DNA from: Phoronis australis
Taxonomy: Eukaryota > Phoronida > Phoronidae
Length of the DNA stretch: 62,000 bases
Direction of reading: 5' to 3'
Assembly: GCA_002633005.1 (NCBI GenBank)
Contig: NMRA01000290.1
Span: forward strand, 395,121-457,120
The position numbers and the translations under genes were made by a program. Numbering within the stretch: the stretch's first letter is position 1; the number at the start of each line of letters is the position of its first letter. The notes beneath the pieces are model-generated. The model made no database searches, was not told where the DNA came from, and saw only the letters and a list, made by a program, of their open reading frames with translations. This document shows positions 25,200-37,100 of this stretch, in pieces.

Positions 25200-28100
25200 G
25201 TGAGTAAATTGCATTTGTAAGTCCAAAACAACTTCGGTACACTGACAGCCACTGGCCTCGTGACTGAGCAACCGAGTCAGTGCACAGCCACAGCCTAGCA
25301 CAGGACTTTTGTTCATCTTGTCTTGGAAGTTGAACACAAGGACAGCGCGGTTGTCAACTAACTTTTTGACCCGGCCTCCTGTTTCAAAAGCTAAAACCTC
25401 CATTTGCTGGTTATATTCTGCGAACCCCCAAACTTAGTAAAATCACTTTCATCACTCAGTCGAGCCAGTGACAGCTAAAGCTGCTTTTACATTTAGGAAG
25501 TCGTAATGGGAACATGTTTTAGATTAGCGTCATAACCTACCATCACAAAGTGTCACCTTCCTCGATTAATTATGTTGATGAGGCTTATCATGCTACTACC
25601 TTCACTTTTCTAAGGACTGTACGTAACAGGTTAGTGTCATTACTGTTCCGAATATGACTGAGCCTATTGGCTATTGAACTGCCTTGGTTAGTGCTCTTGC
25701 CAGTTTTATCAGGGCCGGTGGTTTGATTCCTATATTTTGTGGTCTCAGCAATATACTACCGTACAATTGGCGTAGTTAACAAATGGATGATATATCTATG
25801 AAGCACTACACGAACCCAGGTGGTGCGCTTCATAGGAAAGGGGGGAATGTTGTGAACCGTGCTTCCAGTGAATCATATGAATCTGTTAGCCAGTCGCTAA
25901 TGGCCAATTGCCTGTTAGCTGATTGGTTAGCACACTTGCTGGTTTTATTGGGGTCGCTGGTTCGATTCCTGGTTTGGGTAATGTCATCAAGTACTACATT
26001 AGGAACCTTTTCATTGAGAATACTTTGAATCGCTGACTTACTCTAAATGCTGATCAGAACCTTGGTTTCATCTGGTTACGAATTACCACTTCTGTTCTTT
26101 TGTGCTTTGAGTCATGTTTACTTCATATTGTACTGTGAGATGATGCTATGACACAATATCGCAATTGCACAAAATGTCGGGAAGTAACTACGCATTGACA
26201 GGTTTAAAATTTCAGTGGTCGAGAAAGAACGTAGTTCACCATTGTGCAGAAGACGCTTAAGTTAATGCACGAATAAATACAGCATCTGGTGGCATTTGGT
26301 GATATTGCACGACGTGTATCTTTTATGTAATGGAACTTATGGAAGTGACAATTACTAGTAGTCAGTAAGCTGAATTTCTTTTTAATTGGCCTGGTACTGG
26401 CACTGGAAGCTTAGAACAAGGTTTCTGTAAAAAAAAATGATTGATCCCACTTATTTGTTATAAAATTGATTTTTGTAAAGTTTTTACAATCTATTCACTT
26501 CCAGTCTTTCATCTAGAGATGTCTCTCTGCTTCAATATTGGGCTGTTGATGTGTTCTGACCATTATCGGATGTTATCTGGCTTTGCTTGAGCCTGTTTTT
26601 GGATTACATAAATTGGCTATCACTAACCCCGTTAATGTAAAAGGAGAGATCTGGCTCTCTAATGAGTTTGAACAAAAATAGTTCAGTGTCAAAATTTCCA
26701 TTTTTTTTTTCAAAAGCCCACCGAATTGTTAAAAATACTCAGAAGTCCACTTGTCTATGTTTTTAACTAACTGGGTCGAGGATGAAGAAAAAAATTCCTT
26801 TCTATTTATTTTGGTTAGAAATTGTACAAAACAAAATTTCATTGTTCCATGTTAATGAGTTCAGAATGGAAGAATCAAAATCTTTGTTTAATCGTAAGTA
26901 TATTTTGGAATTGGTATTTTAGTGACGCTCTGCCGGTTAGCACCTAGTAATAACTTTGGTGATACCTCCAAATACCTATCTCCCAGGACTGGGTCAACAC
27001 TATCACAATACCTGTGACATTTATTTGACTACAACTGGAAGTCTGTGAACTTATTGATGACCTCAAATATTGGGTTATCTAGGTTGAAGCACTGTGTAAT
27101 CTCTTTGAACTAAAACATCCTTTGTTCATTAACAGGGGTCCCACTGTTAATGAAAAATGACAATTCGAGAGCCACCATTACTCATTATAAGCATTTCAAG
27201 ACAGTAAACACATCTTCGGTGGGATTGTCTAATGAAAATGAGAAACCCCCCTTAGAAATTAATCCTTTCAAGTAAAAAAGCAAATGGAATCCACCCAAAA
27301 GTCAAAACCATGCCCTCGAAAGTTGTACTAATGATGTCATGAATTACAAAAACCATAACTACAAATATAATATTACTAAGTCCAAAAAAGATGCCCTCAC
27401 AAATCTCGCTAAAAACAAAGAAATCATAATTAAACCATAAGGGATCAGCTGTTGTTATAATGGATTTAAGCAGAAATATATTGACGAGGCTTTCCGGCAA
27501 CTTAATGACACTACATACTACAAACTTTTAGATAATAATCCCAACACAAAGCATATCAGCATTATAACTAAAACTAAAACTGAATGCTTTCCACTGTGGT
27601 CACATTGACAAAGACACCAAAAACTACCTCATTCCTAATGATGCTAAACCCAGTCGTTTTTTTTTTCTCCTTCCTAAAATCCACAAAGAAGGTAATCCTG
27701 GACGCCCGATTATAGCCATTTTTTTCTCCTTCCTAAAATCCACAAAGAAGGTAATCCTGGACGCCCGATTATAGCCAGTGACAACTGCCCTACTGAAAAA
27801 TAAAATTCTCAGTTTGCCAAGCACCATCTCCGACAATTTGTCCCCACTCTTCCTTCATATGTTAAAGATACAAATCACCGATTTACCCAAAAAATTCCTA
27901 GTTACTCTTGAAGTTAAAAGTTTATACACTAATATTCCTCAACATGAAGGCATAGAAGCCTGCATCAAATTGGTGTTAATTTAAAAAGTTCTTGATCAAA
28001 TTGAAGAAGTATTACATACTAAAGTTATTACCGTGCTGATCAAGTTGTTCTAGATGATGATACATTGCATATCTTAACACAGTATAATGAGAAATTCTTC

Positions 28101-31100
28101 TCTTGCAATAGAATTCTTACAAAAAAATGACAAGTAACTACTTTTTTCAAAAACTTTATTGGTGCTATTTGCCTAGTTTTCAATACATTCACCAGTTGGT
28201 CAAAATAGTTAAAGCAATGGTAGACCCAGTGTTCCACTTACAGTAAGAAATGGTACTGTTTGGGTGGTACGTACACTATGCACACTCAATCAACGTCAAA
28301 TTTTGACTTAAGTTACAAATGCATGGGATGGTCTCGAGTTTTGTGCTGCCTCTACTTGTTGCTTTGTTGCAAGTTGTCTTGAGATAGAGTGTCTTCTAGG
28401 ATGTGAAGTACTAGCCAAGTCTTGTGTGGCATTTTATTGCCCACAAATTTCGTATGTCCATTTTTTGTCAGCATGGATTCATTTTGGAAATATCAGTATT
28501 TTTCATGAGAACAACAGTATGTAAAAATACTTGTGGGCAATACTTTATAGCACAGAGGTTGAAGGTACATACACTACACAGGGGTACGTACACTACACAG
28601 GGGTACGTACACTACACAGGGGTACGTACACTAAATTTCAATGACTTGTCAGGTTTATAAAAAATACTAAGAATCTACTGAGAGTTAGTTCATTTACCAA
28701 ATCTATTCAAAAAGAACAAATAAAAAGTATAGCATACATGTGCATATCTGTCTGTCATTCTTTGAAAACAGGCACATGTTAAAATATAGGGGTACGTACA
28801 CTACACAAGTGCTAATATTTCACTCAAAACAGATATATTTGTAATTAACACTCCTTTAACCTAGCATATTTAATGGAGGAGACTGTCTGTGACAAATGTT
28901 GCTTACTTGCAATGTAATATTTTCGTTTCATGGTATTTGTTCACATTGGGGTACGTATACTACACAGGGGTACGTACACTACATTTCAATGACATGTTAG
29001 GTTTGTAACTAAATGCTAAGAATCTACTGAGAGTTAATTGATTTAGTAAATCAATTAAATTAGAAAAAATAAAAAGCACAGCATTCATGTGTATATCTGC
29101 CATACTTTGAAAATAGGCACAAATTAAAATATAGGGGTATGTACACTACACAAATGCTAATATTTCACTCAAAACAAATGTAATTGCAATAAACACCCTT
29201 TTAACCTAATATTTTTAAGGAAGGAAACTGTCTATGACTAGTGTTGCTCACTAATACCAAGTGATATTTGAATTTCATGGCATTTGTAAACATGGGGGTA
29301 CGTACACTACAAAAGGGGGTACGTACACCACATCACTGCCTCACATGATAACATAATGTTCTATGGCCATTTATTTTTCTTTGATTATAATAAGCATCAT
29401 GTTGTTATTTGAAAGGCAATAATTTCATTTGTAATGACCATTTGTGTTACTGAATTCCACATGGGGGTATGTACACTACATCTTGTTAGACATTTTGGCC
29501 AATTTTCAACATAGCAGAGCCCAATCAATATCGAAAATTTCAGTGATCCATTTTTGTTGTTTTATTTACATGAGATATCACCAGTACATAAAGTTCACAG
29601 TCTGGATATGGGATAGAGCAGTAATCTTTTGTCACCTTTTAAGTGTTTGCCAAGCTATCAAAGCTTAGGATACACAGCACTTTTATTTGGAACAGGTTGA
29701 CTTAGTAAGTTGTTTGTTTTGTTTTCTTGGCTGTACATTCAGCTGTACACAGTAGGTCCTGCTTTTTTGGTTAAACTGAGTTCCATAAATCAGAAAACCT
29801 TTCTATTTGCTACATTGCCGGAATCGTATTCACTACCACACTGTAATGTGTATTAATTGCTTGTTAATTTCACGTTTTTAACAAAAAAGCTATACCACAA
29901 TCTAATTTTTGGTCAAAATGATAAAATTTTTGTAGATAGACGATGCAGTGGCTCTTTTGTTGTTAACTCACTAAGTAAGGATCCTTAGAGGATGATTGCT
30001 AGCAATACTTCTATGGAGAAGTTATTTAAAATCTGTGACATGCCCCTTAAAAACCTGCCTTTTTGTTGATCATTTACCCGATATTTTGTAATTTTATTTT
30101 CTTCCTTTATTTTAAATGTTATTTTCTTTATTACATTTGTTACTATATTAAGGTATTAGTTATGAGTGACAGGAATAATCCTTATATATTTGTATCTTTT
30201 GTTTGAAATGCAATATCTGAAACTAACCAGATGTAACACCTTGACTTAATTTGGTTACATAGTTATAGAAACTGGCATGATTGATTTGTTTCAAGTGCCT
30301 TAATTCAAACTATTTTTCATCAAATCTATCCATCTACTGATTGGCCAAATCAAAACATCTAAACACCACTAAAACATATATTCCCTCAGTACAGCAATGG
30401 AATGCTACTTCTTAACTCAACAAGCCAACCATTGTTAAGAAATAGTGCTTGCTATTACCTTTCCACTTCATTATCTCAGATATAAATGGATACAAAAGGT
30501 GTGCTGAAAGGGCATCATAAAAGTTGTCTGTGGCTTAGGGAATCAGAGCTGTGACCAGTGTAAGCATTCTCTGCCTGTGACCTTGAATTGACCACTTGCT
30601 GGTTTATTTGGTTTATTGGTAAACAGCTGTCACATGTGGGGGGACAGAACCTGTCATATTTGCTATTATGTTGTATGTAGCCTCATTCGTCTGGTGTTGG
30701 ATATTTTATTATTTTAAGTGTTAAAGAAAAGGTTTTGCCGGGGTCGGCTACTGTGCCACCGACAGCTTGGTCAGTGGTTATTAGACCGTGGAATCAATGT
30801 CGTCAAAATACAGCTTGCTACCACTTTGTGTAGCCTTGGTGCAGAAGTTCAAGTTTTGCGCCAATGTAGGTAAAAAACTGACCAAATAAAAACCGACACA
30901 AAATTATAGTGTCATAAAACTGCACTCTTCCTTGAGTAAACTGAATTATTTACTGGCGTTGAAAAATTGGCGTTCTAAAGTTATTCTGCTGAACTTGTGT
31001 TGCGGTCTTTTGTGTCGGCTTTCGGTGCCATGAAATATTGCGTCACAAATTGGCCAATTTCTTCTCTTTTTCGCTCATTCCGTCTTCAATTCAGCTGTTC

Positions 31101-34100
31101 TTCTCTTCTCAGCAAAGAGGTAAGGCCAATGTCACAACATATTATCGGAACTGGTTTCATTTCCTTACAAATTTTTGGTATTTAATCACCAGCAAACTGA
31201 AGTTCAGAACAAATTTTGCTATTGCGAAGCTATCATCATCTCTCGAGAGATGTCGCAGATTTTTTTGGAAACGGCGAGTGCGCGTGTCACAAGCCTACTG
31301 TTGAAAACAAAGACTTTCCTTTGTTACAAAAAGAGGAGATTTGTGCAAGAAAATGTCTTTAATTAGATTGTTTTTAATTTAAATGGTTGCAACGGGAAAG
31401 GTGAGTGTCGGTTGAGACCCAGATTTGTATGCACCCACCCCCGCCGGTCGTTAGTTCTATATATTAATATCAGTTTCACTACAAGATGACAAGCAGAACT
31501 ATCCAGGCTTTATGAAATTTCAGGGTCCGAGGAAGCTAACACACAGTGGTTCCTAGCTGTGTTTTGACTACTGTAGTCATACAGCTAACTGGCTGGATGA
31601 ACCCGTGTCATCCTGGTCCCTGTATCTTGTGTGACTGTTGCAACGAAGTTCCGTAACATTGTTTCACAGGCATTTTGTCACTGTAGAGAAAATGAGTTAA
31701 CACCACTAAAATGACACAATTTATATCACAAATTCTCATAACTAAGTAAATGTTACGCTGGGAGTACGTTAAATGTGAGATTTATCAGTCGCAGCTATCG
31801 ACTCCCGCATACAGTGGGACATGGGATGAACTCTGTCCTCTGTTTCCGGATATTCTATCTGCTCTTGCGTTTACGCGCATGATCTTCATACAACTCGCAA
31901 GTGGTCTATTTGTAGTACTCTTATGTAATGGTATGTTAGTGACACTCTGGACTGTACTGTGCCCATCCCTGCTATCCTTTAGTGTTGTGAATGAGACTTT
32001 AAACTGGTTAGTGTTATTTTCTCTCTGATTCTGTAAACCACAAGTGAAATTATGGAAATGTATTAATGCAAAAATGTCCATCTATATCAGTATTAAAAAT
32101 GGCAAAAATGTCAGTTTTATTGTCTCAAATAAAAGAGACCATCCCAAATTAAGGAATAGCAGCTCCAGAACTTAAACCAAAGGGCATATTTACAGGATTC
32201 TAATCTGCCAGAGGTCAGAAGGTGTTGCTTTTATGCTTATCCCACTTGAAAATATCCACTAGGAGAAAGTGGCTGGAACTTTCTTTTAGATGCCTTTGGT
32301 TGGCTGACTTATCCACTCAGGACTGATTCTTCCCCTGTGTACACACACAGGTACATACACACACAGGTATATACATTCTTGTGACATTGGCTGAGTCTGT
32401 TTTGCCTGGAAGAGGCTTCATCATGACATAGACCTGCTGCTAAGAAATTTATATATTCACACTTTTATAGAGCCAATACAACAAATGCATGTATGTGTTA
32501 GAGAGGAGAGAATGACCTGTTTGTTTGCGGACTTTTTCATAGGTTTATTCCCACAATGCAATCCTTTTTTAGTACTTTTAACTCATGAATGCGAGAAGAG
32601 TGCGTATTAAGCTAAAATTCAGTCAACCATTTGAATTAAAGTATTTTTTGGACAATAGCCTTATAAATTGTGAAAACTTTTGTAAGTTGGACCCTTTTGA
32701 CCCTCATATCTGAGTGGCACATCCAGTAAATGCTATCAGGTTCCAGTACTCATTTTTTGCTAGCAATTTTCCTAGCAGCTAAAATACCATCTAGTCCTTG
32801 GTGTCTTTTATGAGTTACCAAGTGCCTGTAATAACACTCTCTCACGCCAAGCAAGCTTGCAGCAGACATGTTATAATAATACTAGGGTACCGTATTCACC
32901 CTAATAAGCACCCATGCCCTTATAAGCGCCCCCACGTATTTTCAGACTTTGCTAAAAAAAGCGCCCAGTGCAAGCGAAAAATGCCTTACCTACAGTTCTA
33001 AAATTTTACAGTAATGTTATCAATAAGATCCGACAGTACCGCTATATCGACATTTAGATGTGAGTATACACTTCAAACTTCCGCTGTGCTTAAAGAAAAT
33101 GCAAAAGTTTTACTGATCTTGCAAGCGATGTGTCCTATTATGGTCTGGAAAAATGAAGCGTATTTGTCAAAGGGATTGTATTGTATCTTTCCCGTACAGA
33201 TCTTCTAGCTCAACAGGAATCCAAATTTCTTTGTACATGTGAAAACAGCGAATCGAAGACTAATAAAAACTTGACCTTTGACGGTTAAAAGCATGTGGCC
33301 AGGAAGCGGGCGCTCCGTTCAAGTACCTGTCATTGGAGATAAGTCTTCGGGAACTGTCTATTCATGAAACGGTAGCATATCATCGGCAAGAAATAAATAC
33401 TAGCACTTATTTCTGAAAGTTTCTAATACTGTAAAAACGTTTGCATTATTTTTGGAGGAATTTTTAAATTAGTCGTAATTGGTGTTTTAAAGTCAAAATG
33501 ACTCACTGATACTAAACAGTTCCACACCCTTACACCCCCCCCCCCGAATCTCCCGAAAAATAACTGTTAGACTGTCACACATCCAGTCACCCGGCGACTC
33601 AATTACATCGGCCTTACCGAGACAATTCTCGAATGTTTTTTGAGCAGATGAGATCAACAAGTGCTAAATGAAACACATTCTACTTTACTGCTTGTGTTAA
33701 TTTCCTTAGTTACAATGCACACCTAGATCTTTGCATCGCGTTTATTCTGGCAAATGAACTCTGATGACACGCTCGCTCACTCAAACAATACACAGACAAA
33801 CATCAAAACAAACATCACATGACAACAACGTGTGTTCGTCCTGAGATTTTTCTTGTGTTACGGAGTACGATCTAGCGCAGATTGGGACGTAATATGCAGT
33901 TAATCCCGACTCCACAGGAACTTAAAATCTTAGTGATGCTATTTTGAAAACGTAAGGACATCAGGTAATTCGTTGAGTCGGAACTATATTTTTCCTCAAG
34001 AATTCAAGTTGACCTATTGGCAATCGCGAGGCAGTGACGCATCAGATGGCATCTTTTCGTACTGGGATTCATTTTTTCAAAAATGCTCGTAAACAAAGTT

Positions 34101-37100
34101 TGATAGCAATGCACTGCAATTTTGTAGAAACTCTGCCATAGGTTACAGATGCATCTCAGAGCGTAAATTTGATGAATTCTAGCTTACGATTTCACCTGTT
34201 TTGTAGACTGGGTTTCAACCACTTTTGGGCTTTATAAGCGTCCCCAGGCTTCCTGAAGCGAATTTTTTTTAAGCGCCCTGGGCGCTTATTAGGACGAATA
34301 CGGAAATTCTTCAGTTATTTGTTGTCATACAATATGACCATCAATAGAATTTCTATTTAATAAATTTTCTCCACAAATATAAAAGGATTTTAAAATTGTA
34401 GTCTCTCACTAGCTTGGTTTGTGATGTGGAGATGTCATAAAACAACTTTTGGAAATTTTTGTATTATTTGCAGTTCTTAAAGTGTAATCAATCTCTCAAA
34501 AATGTAAAAATGACAATTGTGGTACTTTTTTCTGTGCAAAATAAGTCCATGATTACAACTAATACAGCACTGATCATGATGATAGTAATAATGATAATAA
34601 TGATGGTTATGATGATAAGAATAGTTACTTTAATAGCAATAATGATGTTATAAATAACAAACAACAGCAATATAATATTAGTATAATAATAAAAATAATA
34701 GTATTAATAACTTTATTTTTGTCAGTAATGGTAGCAATTATGTCTATAATTGTTAATGGTTGTATTTATTTGCAAAAATATATACATATACTTAAAAATT
34801 CATGGAAAATGTTGGCATAAAATTTTTACTTGGTGAAATGAAATTTCTCCAAGTATGTTGCTTTGTCATAAAGTTTGTTTGTTTGTTTGTTTGTTCACAC
34901 ACTACAGGTGGCATTTTCTATCCAATTAACATGGAATTTAGTACACGCGACATGTGCCTAATGAATGGCTCAAAGCTTAATGTTTTTTGGTTAAAATCTG
35001 AAACAAAATAGCGTTGTGGCAGCAATTTTTCAATATTTTGGTTTGCTGAGCCATAGTTGCACGGCCTATGGAGGGGTTTTTCCAATTTTTTTGTGTGTGG
35101 ATAGATCATTTCACAGGCTTAGGAAGTGTACCATTTCTTTTTCTTTAAGGCTTTGCCTTTTCAAATTTGTCACGATTTTCCAATGACTGCTCTGCAATTA
35201 ATTGAGTTTTTGTGCCACATGTTTGTGTCCTTTGATAGATCTGTCTGATTGTTTTAAGCGCTATCAACACTGTGAAACCCGTTTCTCGCAATGACCTGCA
35301 GCTCTCTAGATATTTGAGAGATTTACTGCTTTAAAGTGACTGTTCTGTTATTGACTTTATTTCTAGATGCACTTTGTTGGCCAATCATATTCGTGCTAGA
35401 GATCGCATTTTTTATTTGATCGACATGAAATTTATGTGGTGTTTATGTAGTCAATAGTTCGAGGACTTTTGTTTTTGGTGCGAAATCGGACTGTGGTTGT
35501 TGATATTTTGGTTTTGTTTACACCATCACTCAAAATTTTTATTTGATTTCGTCATTGTTGATCCTCGGGCGCTTACATTGAACTTCTTACCAAGAAAGTC
35601 TTGAGATAACATTTCATAGTACGTAAAAAACAGGCTGGGTGTTGTGCAATGAGGCTGCATAACTCAGACTGGCCCCTGTGGCCTCAGGAGAGAACTTGCC
35701 TATGATTTTTATTACCAAAAATGCATTTGGTTGGGATTTCATGCTAATATTGCCACATCAATTTTTTTGGAGAATTGCGGATCACAGTTAAGCGCACCAG
35801 TTAACGTCGCAATAAACAGGTGGATTTAATGGTGGAGCGTTTGCACCACAGTGCAGTAATGAGTGGTCACTAGAACTTTGTCTCATTTAAGTTATCAGCA
35901 AGGGCTTAACAGCCTAAATGTGATAACTTCGATGATGAAATCGTCATCTACCATTTACTTTGATGCCAGTAACTACTGAAGCTGGTTTGAACGGTTCAAC
36001 CAACTTCATAGTTTACATCAACACTCCTCTTACATTGGAGTTAGCAAAGATAGGACCAGTTTGAAGTTATTAACTTTGACCAGACTTATAAAACAATTAA
36101 ATAGAATCTGTTACGTTTTTGTAGTTTAATTACAAATCATTTATTCGCAGCATTGTCTGCCAGACAATCCCTGAAATCAAGGCTGGTGACTTTATCAGTT
36201 AGATATACTTAATGTACTCTGCAGTAGGATGCCAGCATAGCATTTAACTGTTGACCACGAGGGTTCCAAGTGCAATCGTGTCTGTGCTGGGTCTGTTATC
36301 ACATACGGTAAAAATTCTCCAATTTTGGAACAGTGAAATATTGATTATTTTGCATAAGGCTGGAGCTTGACTCAAATTCCAGAAATAGCCAATTTTGGCC
36401 TTCCCAAATTCAAAAATCAAATTGGAAAGACGGCAAAAAGTATTGCCCTCTCTGTAGATTGAAAACACTGACTGAAATTTTTGAGAAATATGGTGAATGC
36501 CAAAATCGATGTTGTACCAAGTTCCAGAATCAAGAAAACTCAATTTTGGAGTAGTTTCCATGTTCCAAATTCTAGATATTGTCCAAATTGGAGAATTTTT
36601 ACTGTAATAATTTTTCTTTCCAATAATGTCACTTTAATTCACTTAGATTTTAATCTATTGTGTTACAGTTGAGCTCATCGCTGGTCTGGGAAATGTAGGC
36701 GAGCTACTCGGAATACCAGCTTATCTCTTCTTCACCAAATATGGCGCCCGTTGGACTTCCTTGTTGGGCCTCATCTTTACTTCCGTCGGCTTCTTGCTTC
36801 TATGGGCCAGTGTACATATGGACCATGTGTTTACCGATTACGTCGCTGTCGTTGCATTATTCTACTTTATTGCTGGTGAGTTGTTTTCTTCGTAAAATCT
36901 GCTTTTGAATCTTTTATAAGAGTAATATGGCAGCATAGTGAACACGCAGCCTGCATTCTTAACTGCCATCAAATTGAAAAGGTTTTCTTCAATTTTTGGT
37001 CGTTTTGTTACATCTGTCTGCACATTAGTGTTTTTAACCTGTATCTGCTATAGAATTTTACTTTTGGAAGTTTAGTGGCTTTCTGTTCAATTTTTTTATT

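Noticed and set aside
25914-25980. Functional tRNA gene
   Set aside because: A and B boxes are present but the acceptor stem does not pair and there is no convincing anticodon arm.
28264-29480. CRISPR-like array
   Set aside because: Spacing is irregular, units overlap in tandem, the spacers are themselves repeats, and the host is an animal.
31383-31400. Short ATG frame with GTGAGT donor as the first coding exon of the MFS transporter
   Set aside because: It ends in phase 0, while the exon at 36669 needs one preceding base, and it encodes no helix 1. The exon at 25061-25199 fits phase and content.
34459-34670. Met/Ile-rich frames on both strands
   Set aside because: Translation of an ATGATA/ATAATG microsatellite-like tract.
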